Shown here: positions 19,889 to 28,928 of the stretch, in pieces
How the letters are laid out: the number at the start of each line of letters is the position of its first letter
How positions within the stretch are numbered: the first letter of the stretch is position 1
Source: CAVXHV01 sp963761445
Lineage (GTDB): Bacteria > Planctomycetota > Planctomycetia > Isosphaerales > Isosphaeraceae
Assembly (NCBI GenBank): GCA_963761445.1
Contig: CAVXHV010000005.1
Span: forward strand, 1,612,001 to 1,676,000
Reading direction: 5' to 3'
Length of the DNA: 64,000 bases
Program-made: the position numbers and the translations under genes
Notes under the pieces: generated by a model
The model's input: the letters and a program-made list of their open reading frames with translations, nothing else
Database searches by the model: none
Told to the model about the DNA's origin: nothing

Positions 19889-21540
19889 ATGCACGAGATG
19901 ACGATTGCAGCGCAGGAACCCGCACTATCGCGCCCGCCCTGGACCGAGGTGCTGCACGACTGGGTGACGACCGTCGATCACAAGAAGATCGGCATCATGT
20001 ACATCCTGGTTGCGATCGTGTTCCTGCTGGTGGGCGGGGCCGAAGCGCTCTTGATGCGGCTGCAGCTCATGTGGCCCGGCGCGAAGGTGATCTCGGCCGA
20101 TCTGTTCAATCAGATGATGACGATGCATGGCACGACGATGATCTTTTTCGTGGCCATGCCGATTCTGGCCGGCGTGGCCAACTTTATCGTGCCGCTTCAA
20201 GTCGGAGCCCGCGACATGGCGTTTCCGCGGCTCAATGCGTTCGGCTTGTGGGTCACGGTCTTCGGCGGGGTGCTGGCGTACTTCAGTTTTGCCACGGGGG
20301 AGTGCCGGCCATCGGCTGGTTTGCCTATGCACCGCTCACGGAGCGCACCTTCGCACGCTCCGCGGCAACCGATTTCTGGATCCTGGGCCTCCTGGTCAGC
20401 GGCATCGGCAGCGTCTCGGGAGCGATCAACATGGTCGCCACGGTGCTTTCGCTGCGCTGTCCCGGCATGACCTTGCGCAAGATTCCCCTTTACACCTGGA
20501 TGGCGTTCTGGGCAAACATTCAGATCCTCTTCGCGCTTCCACCGCTGACCGCGGCGCTCTGCATGCTCTGGTTCGATCGCAATCTGGGCGCGCACTTTTT
20601 CAATGCCCAGGGCGGCGGTTCGCCTTACCTCTGGCAGCACCTGTTCTGGTTTTTCGGTCACCCGGAGGTTTACATTCTCGTCTTGCCGGCCTTCGGGATG
20701 GTCTCGGACGTGATCCCGGTCTTCTCGCGCAAGGTGATCTTCGGCTATGAATTCGTGGCGGCTTCGACCGTGGCCATCGCCCTGGTGAGCTTCGGGGTCT
20801 GGGCGCACCACATGTTCTCCGTCGGGATGAGCCGGACCGTGGACGTCTATTTCGCCGCGGCCAGCCTGGTCGTCGGAATACCGACGGGTGTGAAGATGTT
20901 CAATTGGCTGGCCACGGCCTATGGCGGGCGCATTCGCATGGCCGCGCCGATGCTGTTCTGCTGCGGCTTCCTGTCGATGTTCGTGATCGCCGGTTTGACG
21001 GGCATCATCCTCGCCATTGCGCCGGTCAATTATCAGCTCACCGACAGCTACTTCGTGGTTGCGCATTTTCACTGGGTCATTGTGGGCGGCATTCTGATGG
21101 GCCTCTTTGCCGGACTTTATTACTGGTATCCCAAGGCCACCGGCCGGATGTATTCCGAGCGGCTGGCCCGGTGGCAGTTCTGGCTGTTCTTGATCGGGTT
21201 CATACTCACCTTCGGGCCGATGCACGTCTCCGGAATCCTGGGCATGCCGCGGCGGGTCTATACCTACCAGGCCGATCGCCCCTGGCAGATCTGGAACGTG
21301 CTCTCGAGTGTGGGTGCATTGATCCAGGCACCCAGCTTCTTGATCTTTGTCTGGAACATTCTGATCTCGCTCAAGAACGGCGCTTCTGCCGGCGATGATC
21401 CCTGGGATGCCTGGACGCTGGAATGGGCTTCGACTTCACCTCCTCCGTCTTACAACTTTGAAACGATCCCGACTGTGCGCAGCCGCCGCCCCCTCTGGGA
21501 TCTGAAGCACCCGGATGATCCGGACTGGCACTACGAATGA
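19889..21540 (+). CDS. ctaD: Cytochrome c oxidase subunit I, one frame break
   Basis: About 550 residues; the haem-copper core that reduces oxygen and pumps protons. Visible: DHKKIGIMY at the N-terminus, HGTTMIFFVAMP (haem ligand region), FFGHPEVYIL (CuB His and cross-linked Tyr, A-type oxidase), the CuB histidine pair in WAHHMFSVGM, and VAHFHWVIVGG with both haem ligands. The frame breaks near 20300: AYFSFATG must be followed by GVPAIGWFAYAPL. The local run of five G where six are expected explains it. It follows cox2 by 28 bp. Confidence 0.95.
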
Positions 21541-21579
21541 TTGAATCGACCCTGGCACAGCACGCAAGAGGATCAGTTC

Positions 21580-22185
21580 ATGTCTGACGTGTCCGAGGCT
21601 TCGTTACCGCAATATCACTCGTCTACTGCGCTGCCGCCGGCGAAGTCAGGGATGATCTCGTTCTTGCTCAGCGAGGCGGCGTTTTTCGGCACGCTGATCA
21701 TGGCGTATGTGTATTTTCTTTCGCAGACGGGCAAAGGAGATCCCACGCCCCGCCAGGTGTTTCATCTGCCCCTGGTACTGGCCGCGTCGGCGTGTCTCTT
21801 CTCGAGCAGCGCCACGATTCACCTCGCGGAAAAAGGGCTCCATCGCGGCCAGCAGCGTGCTTTTCTCACGTGGTGGGGTTTAACGATCGTGCTGGGGGTG
21901 CTCTTCCTCTGCGGCACGGTCTGGGAGTGGAGCGACCTGATCGGGACATGGGGCTTGACCATCAGCCGCAACCTGTTCGGGACGACCTATTTTACTCTGG
22001 TAGGGTTCCACGCCTTGCACGTCACAATTGGTCTGGCCGTGATGAGCATCGTCTTCGGCCTGGCAGTGAAGAACCAGATCACGGCCAGCAACGAGATTGG
22101 AGTGCAGGTGATCGCGTGGTACTGGCATTTCGTGGACGCTGTCTGGCTGGTGGTCTTCACGCTGGTGTATCTGATCGGGCGTTGA
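21580..22185 (+). CDS. ctaE: Cytochrome c oxidase subunit III
   Basis: 201 residues from MSDVSEASLPQY, preceded by aagagg. An upstream in-frame ATG at 21541 directly abuts the cox1 stop, so 21580 is preferred. Five to six membrane segments with family features: FLLSEAAFFGTLI, FHALHVTIGLAVM and WYWHFVDAVWLVVFTLVYL. It stabilises subunit I. Intact frame; third gene of the oxidase operon. Confidence 0.94.
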   Translation: MSDVSEASLPQYHSSTALPPAKSGMISFLLSEAAFFGTLIMAYVYFLSQTGKGDPTPRQVFHLPLVLAASACLFSSSATIHLAEKGLHRGQQRAFLTWWGLTIVLGVLFLCGTVWEWSDLIGTWGLTISRNLFGTTYFTLVGFHALHVTIGLAVMSIVFGLAVKNQITASNEIGVQVIAWYWHFVDAVWLVVFTLVYLIGR

Positions 22186-22197
22186 GTTGGAGATCAC

Positions 22198-22455
22198 ATG
22201 AACATCACCGATTCTGCAAGCGGCGATCCCGCCGCACAAGAGTCAGCAAGAGCACCGGGTCTGGAGATGCCGCGGCCGACCATCTGGCCGATCGTGGTGG
22301 CGCTGGGAGTCACCATGCTCGGAGCCGGATGGGCGACGCACCCGATGCTCTCCGTAGTCGGCGCGGTGTTATTCGTTCTGGGACTCGGCGGCTGGATCAG
22401 CCAGTTGCTGCCCGGAAAAGGGCATTTGCATGAGCCGCTGGTCGCGCCGGCGTGA
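22198..22455 (+). CDS. Small cytochrome c oxidase subunit IV-like protein
   Basis: 85 residues with two predicted membrane segments (IWPIVVALGVTMLGAGWA; MLSVVGAVLFVLGLGGWI) and a C-terminal LLPGKGHLHEP. It is 12 bp downstream of subunit III, the normal place for the small fourth subunit of caa3 oxidases. Family resemblance is mainly size, topology and position. Confidence 0.75.
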   Translation: MNITDSASGDPAAQESARAPGLEMPRPTIWPIVVALGVTMLGAGWATHPMLSVVGAVLFVLGLGGWISQLLPGKGHLHEPLVAPA

Positions 22456-22509
22456 AGGGACAGGCCCATTGTCGGCCAGCCCGGGACGGTCGACCAGCTT
22501 CGGGCCGGC

Positions 22510-23079
22510 ATGGCGGGATATCGGTTTCAGCTTCCCGAAGCGTTTCATCCCATCTCGGCCGGCGTCAAAGGCGGCATTGTCGGTGGGCTGGTGATGCCCA
22601 TACCTGCGCTCCTGTACGGTATTCTGAGCGGGCACGGGATCTGGTTTCCGGTCAACCTCCTGGCGGGCATCGTCGTGCCGGGCATCACCGGCGAGACGGT
22701 TGCCCAGCTCGAGCAGTTCCAGTTGGGTGCATTGATTGTTGCGATCGTCGTTCACGCCATATTCTCGGCGACGTTCGGTCTTCTGTTCGGAGTTGTGTCG
22801 CCGACGCTTCCTCCCATTCCGGGCGGCCCGGTGATCGCCGGCGGCGTGCTGATGCCGCTTCTCTGGACGGGTCTTTGTCACGGGTTCATGGGGATCATCA
22901 ACCCTCCGCTCCAGCGGCACGTCGACTGGTTCTGGTTTGTCGTCTCCCAGGCTGTTTACGGGCTGGCCATGTCGATCGTCGTCGTACGAACGCAAAAGGT
23001 AATCGTGCCCCCGGCCGGGAGCGGGCCGAGCTCGCTGCCAGGTTCACCGGAGCCCGCTCCGGGCGGAGGTCACTCGTGA
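22510..23079 (+). CDS. Polytopic membrane protein of the respiratory island
   Basis: 189 residues, four or more membrane segments (GGIVGGLVMPIPALLYGIL; GALIVAIVVHAIFSATFGLLFG; IAGGVLMPLLWTGLCHGFMG; FWFVVSQAVYGLAMSIVVV) and a Pro/Gly-rich cytoplasmic or periplasmic tail. No named family recognised. It lies between the oxidase genes and the cytochrome c gene, overlapping the latter start by 4 bp (GTGA), so a role in assembling or docking the respiratory complexes is plausible but unproven. Confidence 0.75.
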   Translation: MAGYRFQLPEAFHPISAGVKGGIVGGLVMPIPALLYGILSGHGIWFPVNLLAGIVVPGITGETVAQLEQFQLGALIVAIVVHAIFSATFGLLFGVVSPTLPPIPGGPVIAGGVLMPLLWTGLCHGFMGIINPPLQRHVDWFWFVVSQAVYGLAMSIVVVRTQKVIVPPAGSGPSSLPGSPEPAPGGGHS

Positions 23080-23846
23080 GCTCGCTCCGTGGAAACTCTC
23101 GCCGGTCGGGCCAACGACTCCGATTCTGGTGTTTTGCATGCGCAGTTCTCTTTATCTGCACAAATGGCTGTGATCTCCCGGGGCGCCCGAAAGCGGCAGA
23201 TCAATCCGTTGGGGCGCAGAACGAACGATCGTTCGAGGCTCTCTACCGTCGGAATTGTGTGGGTTGCCACGGCCTACACGGCAAGCTGGGACCGGCGCCG
23301 CCGCTCAACGACAAGCTCTTCCGGAGCCTGATCTCGGAGGACGACTTGCAGCGAATCATCGCGGCAGGACGCCCTGGTACGCTGATGCCAGCTTTCGCCC
23401 AGAGCAGCGGGGGCCAACTGACGGCCGAGCAAGTGCTGGTTCTCGCGCAGGGGATCAAGTCACACTGGGGGCGAGTCGAGGCCGTTCCGGCGGGCACACC
23501 TCCACTTCGAGCGGAATCGGGCGGTCCCGATCGAGCAAGTTCGACGGACGCCGGATTACGAGTGTTTGCGCGAGCGTGCGCCTCGTGTCACGGCGATCAG
23601 GGCGAAGGGAGCGACACCGCCGGCGCGATCCACGATTCGGACGTCGTCGCGCTATTGAGCGACCAGGCGCTGCGGCGGCTGATCATAACCGGCCGTCCCG
23701 ATCTCGACATGCCTGACAGTAGTGACGGTGACGGCCGACCGGATGGATATAAGCCGCTCACATCTCAGGAAGTCACGGAGCTGGTGTCATTGCTGACTTC
23801 GTGGAGAGAAGGCGTCGGTCCGACGATCAAGCAGACAGGGAAATGA
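23076..23846 (+). CDS. Diheme cytochrome c lipoprotein
   Basis: 256 residues from GTG 23076, which overlaps the upstream TGA (GTGA). The longer open frame starting near 22452 runs through another gene and is not used. The N-terminus has a hydrophobic segment ending in a lipobox-like CTNGC. Two haem-binding sites are visible, RNCVGCHG at about residue 65 and ACASCHGDQ at about residue 170, each with later Met regions (GTLMPAFAQ; DLDMPDSS). Probably an electron carrier between the Rieske/cytochrome b complex and the oxidase. Confidence 0.9.
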   Translation: MSSLRGNSRRSGQRLRFWCFACAVLFICTNGCDLPGRPKAADQSVGAQNERSFEALYRRNCVGCHGLHGKLGPAPPLNDKLFRSLISEDDLQRIIAAGRPGTLMPAFAQSSGGQLTAEQVLVLAQGIKSHWGRVEAVPAGTPPLRAESGGPDRASSTDAGLRVFARACASCHGDQGEGSDTAGAIHDSDVVALLSDQALRRLIITGRPDLDMPDSSDGDGRPDGYKPLTSQEVTELVSLLTSWREGVGPTIKQTGK

Positions 23847-23849
23847 GAC

Positions 23850-24368
23850 ATGACCCAAAACTCGAACGGCAGCAGGCGCGGGTTCCTCAAGTGGCTCACG
23901 TTCGCGATCGGCGCCATTGCCGGCGTGCTCGTGGCGATTCCGTTCGTCGGCTATCTGTTGGGAGCGATCAGGAAACGAACGGTCGAATGGATCAACCTGG
24001 GGCCGGCAACTGCATTTGCAGTCGAGGAGACAAAGCTGAAGACATTCGACAATCCGCTGGGCACACCCTGGGATGGAATGGCCGCGCGCATGGGAGTGTA
24101 CGTACGAAATCTTGGAAGCGATCAGTTCCTGGTCTTCGCCATGAATTGCGCACACCTCGGTTGCCCCGTGACGTGGTTTCCGCAATCGGGGCTATTCATG
24201 TGTCCCTGCCACGGTGGTGTCTACTACGAAGATGGCCAGCGCGCTTCGGGCCCGCCAACGCGCGGGTTGTTTACGTGCGCGTGGCGAATCCGGGAAGGCA
24301 ATCTGGAAATCCAGGCGCCGCACCTGCCGACTTTGCAGAATGTTCTCCAGGAGTCGGATAAGGCTTGA
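23850..24368 (+). CDS. qcrA: Rieske 2Fe-2S protein
   Basis: 172 residues. A twin-arginine-type N-terminus (SRRGFLKW) plus one membrane helix precedes the Rieske domain. Cluster ligands are in NCAHLGCPV and CPCHGGVYY. It oxidises quinol together with cytochrome b encoded next. It starts 3 bp after the cytochrome c stop. Intact. Confidence 0.95.
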   Translation: MTQNSNGSRRGFLKWLTFAIGAIAGVLVAIPFVGYLLGAIRKRTVEWINLGPATAFAVEETKLKTFDNPLGTPWDGMAARMGVYVRNLGSDQFLVFAMNCAHLGCPVTWFPQSGLFMCPCHGGVYYEDGQRASGPPTRGLFTCAWRIREGNLEIQAPHLPTLQNVLQESDKA

Positions 24369-24377
24369 GGATCGGCA

Positions 24378-25836
24378 ATGAAGCGACTGCTGCAATGGTT
24401 TGAGTCTCGACTGAGTCTCCGCGAGACGGTTGGCCCGATGCTTTTGCATCCCATACCGCGCGGAGCCGCCGGCCCCATGGGCTGGTGGTATGTTTTCGGC
24501 AGCGCTTCCATGACATTGCTGATGATCCAAATACTCACCGGCATCGGGCTGGCACTCGTCTACGTTCCGTCCACGAGCGAAGCTTATGCGAGTTTGGTGT
24601 ATTTGAATGAACACCAACCGTTCGGTTGGTTCCTGCGCTCGTTGCATTACTGGTCCAGCTCGGCCATGGTGGTCATGGTGGTGGTGCACATGACGCAGGT
24701 TTTTCTGCATGGGGCATTCAAGTATCCACGCGAGTTGAACTGGGTCTCGGGCGTGTTTCTGCTGCTACTGACGGTGGGCATGGCGTTTACCGGTCAGGTC
24801 ATGCGCTGGGACGCCGACGCCTACTGGGGTGTGGGGGTCGGGGCTTCCATGGCTGGCCGAGTGCCGGTGATCGGACCATACGTGGTCGATTTGATGCTGG
24901 GCGGTCCGATCATCGGGTCGGATACGCTGAGCCGGTTCTTCGCCCTCCATGTCTTCATCATCCCTGGCTCTCTGCTTGGGTTGCTCGGCTTGCATCTCTG
25001 GTTGGTCTTGAAGCGGGGAATCAGCGCACCGCCGGTGCCCGGTGAGATCGTTGATCCTGCGACTTACCAGCAGGGATACGAGAAGGAACTCCACGAGCGC
25101 GGCGTTCCCTTCTTTGGTGAAGCGATGCTCAAGGACTGCGCTCTTCTCGGCTTTGACGACAATCGTGGTGGTTTTGCTGGCGGCGATCGTTGGGCCCAAG
25201 GGGCCGGGTGAACTGCCGGAGCCGGCTCTGACCGGCGCTAACCCCAAGCCCGACTGGCCGTTTCTGTGGTTATTTGCTCTCCTTTCCTTGAGCCCTCCGT
25301 CAGCAGAGACCCTGATCATTCTCGGGTTGCCGGTGGTGTTGCTTTGCGCGTTGTTCCTGGTGCCGTTCGTCTCGAATCGCGGGGAACGCGCTCCGAGCCG
25401 GCGGCCGGTTGCGGTCCTGTCTGTGGTGGTGATGGGCACCGTGCTCGGCGTGCTGACCTATTACGGTGCGACCGAGCCCTGGTCGCCGGTGATGGGAGCG
25501 TGGAGCAGCGCCCCAGTGCCGGAAGACCTTGTGCAGGCAAGCTCGCCGTTGCAGCTTCAGGGAGCGGTCGTGCTTCAGAACAAGCAGTGTCGCAACTGTC
25601 ATGCGCTCGAGGGATCGGGCGGCCGGCGCGGGCCTGACTTGAGCGGGGTCGGCACGCGGCTCACCCGCGATCAGTTGATCGATCAGATCTCGAACGGTAC
25701 GCCCGGAGGCGGCAACATGCCGGCGTACGGCAAGCAGATTCGGCCGGCCGAGATGACCGCGCTGGTCGATTTCCTGGTGAGCTTGCGACCGCCGGGCCGC
25801 GAGGCGGCCCGGCCGGCCGCCGTGGCCCAACCGTAG
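24378..25836 (+). CDS. qcrB: Cytochrome b fused to a C-terminal cytochrome c, one frame break
   Basis: About 485 residues. The N-terminal b6-type half has haem ligands in RSLHYWSSSAMVVMVVVH and in ALHVFIIPG...GLHLWLV. The frame breaks near 25137: PFFGEAMLKD must be followed by ALFSALTTIVVVLLAAIVG, consistent with one extra base. The rest gives the subunit IV-like part with PDWPFLWLFALLSL (PEWY-like loop) and a terminal cytochrome c with KQCRNCHALEG and NMPAYGKQI. It combines qcrB- and qcrC-like functions in one chain, passing electrons from quinol to the attached haem c. Confidence 0.92.
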
Positions 25837-25853
25837 CTTGATCGGAACTCGCG

Positions 25854-27053
25854 ATGGACCCCACGCTCGAAGCCGTCATCCGATCCTGGCCGTTCGAGCC
25901 GTGGGTGCTCTTCTCGCTGCTGGTGACGGCCGTATTGTACGTGCGCGGCTGGCTCGTGCTGCGGCGCCGCGATCCGGAACGATGGTCCGCGGGCAAGCTT
26001 GGCGCATTCGCTCTTGGTCTTGGCGCGCTCTTCCTGGCGATCGCCTCGCCGATCGAACCGTTCACGGCGCTGCTCCTGCAGGTGCACATGCTGCAGCACG
26101 TGTTGCTGATGATGATCGTGCCGCCCTTGCTCTGGCTGGGCGCTTCCGTGTTTCCCCTCCTGCTGGGCCTGCCGCGGTCGATCCGGACATTCTGGCTTTC
26201 ACCGTTGGTTCGCTCCAGAAACCTGCGCCGGGCATTCGGGTGGCTTGCACAACCCCTGCCGGCATGGCTGTTGTTCACGGCGGCGACCTGGATCTGGCAC
26301 CTTCCACCGACTTATCAGCTTGCGCTTGCCTCCAACACGTGGCATTATCTCCAGCACGCCTGTTTTCTCGTCACGGGGCTGTTGTTCTGGTACCCGGTCA
26401 TCCGGCCGTTTCCCAGCCACCCGCGCTGGTCGCCGTGGCTGCTGATCCCGTATTTGATCCTGGCCGACGTGCAGAACACGCTGCTTGCCGCCTGGCTGAC
26501 GTTTTCGGATGCACCCCTGTACTCGTATTACGTCACACGGCCGCGGCTGGGAAATCTCTCGGCCCTGGAGGACCAGGCGGCCGCCGGAGTGCTGATGTGG
26601 GTGCCCGGCTCGTTGATTTACCTGATTCCGCTTTTTGTGATCGGTGTCCGGCTGCACTTCGGCAATGTCCGCAGACCGGACCACCGGCTGAGATCCATGC
26701 CCGAGCGTGTCAGACGCCGCTCTGCATTACCAGCTCGACTCTCGCTACCGATCATCGGTCAGCCCGCTCCGCGGGCCGAGCCGGCGCCGTTTGATCTCCT
26801 GCGCGTGCCGGTGCTCGGTCGCTTTCTCCGCTTCAGGCACGCCCGCGTGTGCCTGCAGCTTCCGCTTTTTGTGCTCGCGCTCTTGATCGTCTTCGACGGG
26901 TTCTTCGGGCCGCCGATCGCCGGCATGAATCTCGCGGGAGTACTTCCCTGGATTCACTGGCGCGGGCTCGTGGTGCTGGGACTGCTCGCCTCCGGAAATG
27001 TCTTTTGCATGGCTTGCCCGTTCATGCTGCCGCGGGCGATCGCGCGGCGCTGA
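25854..27053 (+). CDS. CtaG-type oxidase assembly protein running in frame into a FesM-like N-terminal part
   Basis: Residues 1 to about 275 are a polytopic CtaG/caa3-assembly protein (cox-island COG3336 type): LQVHMLQHVLLMMIVPPLLWLG, FTAATWIWHLPPTYQLA and HYLQHACFLVTGLLFWYPV, with His in helices that may bind copper. The same frame then continues into FDLLRVPVLGRFLRFRHAR, two membrane segments and GNVFCMACPFMLPR, which is how FesM membrane ferredoxins normally begin. The stop at 27053 is probably a frame break, since the FesM part resumes in another frame. Whether CtaG and FesM are truly fused, or a start/stop has been lost near 26700-26790, cannot be settled here. Confidence 0.82.
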   Translation: MDPTLEAVIRSWPFEPWVLFSLLVTAVLYVRGWLVLRRRDPERWSAGKLGAFALGLGALFLAIASPIEPFTALLLQVHMLQHVLLMMIVPPLLWLGASVFPLLLGLPRSIRTFWLSPLVRSRNLRRAFGWLAQPLPAWLLFTAATWIWHLPPTYQLALASNTWHYLQHACFLVTGLLFWYPVIRPFPSHPRWSPWLLIPYLILADVQNTLLAAWLTFSDAPLYSYYVTRPRLGNLSALEDQAAAGVLMWVPGSLIYLIPLFVIGVRLHFGNVRRPDHRLRSMPERVRRRSALPARLSLPIIGQPAPRAEPAPFDLLRVPVLGRFLRFRHARVCLQLPLFVLALLIVFDGFFGPPIAGMNLAGVLPWIHWRGLVVLGLLASGNVFCMACPFMLPRAIARR

Positions 27054-28200
27054 CAGGAACGCGACTCGCCCCTGGCCGCCGTGGCTCAAGAACAAATGGC
27101 CGGCGGTGGTGCTGCTCGTCGTCTTTCTGTGGGCTTACGAGGCGTTTGCTCTCTGGGACAGCCCTGTGCTCACAGCCGCGATCGTACTGGCATATTTCGG
27201 CGCTGCCTTTGTGATCGATGGTCTCTTTCGCGGTGCGTCTTTCTGCAAATATGTTTGTCCGATTGGCCAGTTCAACTTCGTGCAATCGCTGGTCTCGCCG
27301 CTGGAAGTCAAGGTACGCGAGCCGGACGTGTGCTCATCGTGCCGCACCAAGGAGTGCATTCGCGGGAGCAGCGAAGTTGCCGGTTGCGAGCTGGGCCTCT
27401 ATCAGCCGCGGAAGTCGAGCAACATGGATTGCACGTTCTGCCTGGATTGTATTCATGCTTGCCCGCACCAGAATGTCGGCATCATTGCCGGGGTACCGGG
27501 CACGGCGCTCTGGCGTGATCCGCGCCGTTCTGGAGTCGGCAGGTTCAGCCGGCGGCTCGATCTGGCGGCGCTGGTTGTTGTTCTTGCCAGCGGCGCTTTC
27601 GCCAATGCGGCATTGATGACGGCGCCGTTCGTGGATTTGCAGAATCGCGTTGCATCCGCCATTCCGCTCCAGTCCGGTTTTCTTGCCACGACCGCTCTCT
27701 GTTTGCTGACACTGGTGGTGCTGCCGCTTTTGATTGTCGTTGGCACGGCAATCGTTTCTCGCACGTGGGGTCGTTCGGGCGAGGCCTCGATCGCGCTGGC
27801 GACGCGATTCAGCTTTGCGCTGGTTCCACTGGGTTTCGCCATGTGGCTGGCTCACTACGGCTTTCACTTCGTGACGAGCTACGAAGGGTTGGTACCGACT
27901 GTGCAGCGATTTCTGGCCGATCGGGGTTGGGCGGGTCTGGGGTCGCCCGATTGGAGCTGTTCTGCGTGCATTCCAGCCCCCGGCTGGCTGCTGCGGCTGG
28001 AGATTGTCGTTCTCGACCTCGGTCTGCTGCTCTCGCTCTACACGGCGCATCGCATCGCCCATTCAGAGGACCAGTGCGCCAGACAACCGCTTCGCGCCTT
28101 CACGCCCTGGGCGATCTTGATCGTGCTCTTGTTCGCCCTGGGGATCTGGATTGTGTTTCAACCGATGCAAATGCGTGGAACGATGCAGATGGCGGGGTGA
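26998..28200 (+). CDS. FesM-like 4Fe-4S membrane protein (C-terminal part)
   Basis: Continuation of the preceding chain after a break near 27045; real homology resumes about WPPWLKNKWPAVVLLVVF. Cluster motifs are KYVCPIGQFN, VCSSCRTKECIRG, and CTFCLDCIHACPH, a polyferredoxin arrangement similar to NosR/CcoG/FesM proteins. About eight further membrane segments follow, and a late Cys pair in DWSCSACIPAP. Proteins of this type sit beside haem-copper oxidases and are proposed to act in electron transfer or metal-centre assembly. The first about 15 residues of this frame are noise. Confidence 0.82.
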   Translation: MSFAWLARSCCRGRSRGADRNATRPWPPWLKNKWPAVVLLVVFLWAYEAFALWDSPVLTAAIVLAYFGAAFVIDGLFRGASFCKYVCPIGQFNFVQSLVSPLEVKVREPDVCSSCRTKECIRGSSEVAGCELGLYQPRKSSNMDCTFCLDCIHACPHQNVGIIAGVPGTALWRDPRRSGVGRFSRRLDLAALVVVLASGAFANAALMTAPFVDLQNRVASAIPLQSGFLATTALCLLTLVVLPLLIVVGTAIVSRTWGRSGEASIALATRFSFALVPLGFAMWLAHYGFHFVTSYEGLVPTVQRFLADRGWAGLGSPDWSCSACIPAPGWLLRLEIVVLDLGLLLSLYTAHRIAHSEDQCARQPLRAFTPWAILIVLLFALGIWIVFQPMQMRGTMQMAG

Positions 28201-28204
28201 GGTC

Positions 28205-28741
28205 ATGAGCAAGAAGGGCGTAATCGCGCTGGCGACGATCTGGATCGGGCTGGGAGTTGCCTGGGCTCCCGCGTTCGGTGACGGCGGCACGCTGAGGTTC
28301 TCCGGTAGGCGCGGCGATCGGTCGATCACAGTATTCACCGCCCCGGCTCCGCTCTCCGCGGGGCCGGTCGATCTGAGCGTGCTCGTGCTGGACGCCAAAA
28401 CCGGCAGGCCGATCACGCACTTGCCGATCGAGGTGCGCGGGCAGCGGATCGGCAGCGCGGAATCCGGAATCCGGATGCCGGCCACGACCGAAGCGGCCAC
28501 CAACAAGCTGATGCGCGCGGCGAGGCTGGAGCTTCCCGAGCCCGGACGGTGGCATTTCGATGTGTGTGTGGAAGGCGTCGATTCGTCTGAGCCGATTGGT
28601 TTCGACGTCGAGGTCGCGCAGCCGGCGCCACGCTGGCTTGAAATGAGCATTTGGATCGCTTGGCCGCTGGTGCCAATCCATTTGTTTGCCATTGCCCGGT
28701 TCCGGCTACGGCGAAGGCCTGGCGGGCATATCGGGCTTTGA
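28205..28741 (+). CDS. Exported FixH/YtkA-like protein with C-terminal membrane anchor
   Basis: 178 residues from MSKKGVIALATIWIG, 4 bp after the FesM stop. Signal peptide at the N-terminus; a beta-rich middle (PVDLSVLVLDAKTGRPITHLPIEV...WHFDVCVEG); a C-terminal membrane segment (MSIWIAWPLVPIHLFAIARF) followed by Arg residues. The fold pattern resembles copper-delivery YtkA/FixH-like domains, but no Met/His copper motif stands out. Last gene of the respiratory island. Confidence 0.7.
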   Translation: MSKKGVIALATIWIGLGVAWAPAFGDGGTLRFSGRRGDRSITVFTAPAPLSAGPVDLSVLVLDAKTGRPITHLPIEVRGQRIGSAESGIRMPATTEAATNKLMRAARLELPEPGRWHFDVCVEGVDSSEPIGFDVEVAQPAPRWLEMSIWIAWPLVPIHLFAIARFRLRRRPGGHIGL

Positions 28742-28928
28742 TGTTGGTCTTCGGGCATCGTCTGGGATCGGCACCCGGAAAAAAAAATCGCTCGGCCTGG
28801 CACATCCCACCTCCGGACGTCGCATTGTGTTCGGAAACGGCGTTCCGATACGCATCTACTCGCCTCCGCAGGCCTTATTATCCCAGGACACACCCGCAAT
28901 GTTGTATCAATTGAATAGACGTCAGATT

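Noticed and set aside
19465..20300. cox1 and cox2 as pseudogenes
   Set aside because: All haem and copper ligands are intact on both sides of single-base breaks and all neighbouring respiratory genes look functional, so sequence error is the simpler reading.
20197..21225. 342-codon minus-strand frame opposite cox1
   Set aside because: His/Asp/Arg-rich mirror of a GC-rich membrane protein gene; no family features.
22452..23075. N-terminal half of a long plus-strand frame ending at 23846
   Set aside because: It overlaps the membrane protein gene and is Arg/His-rich noise. Only the part from GTG 23076 is a real cytochrome c.
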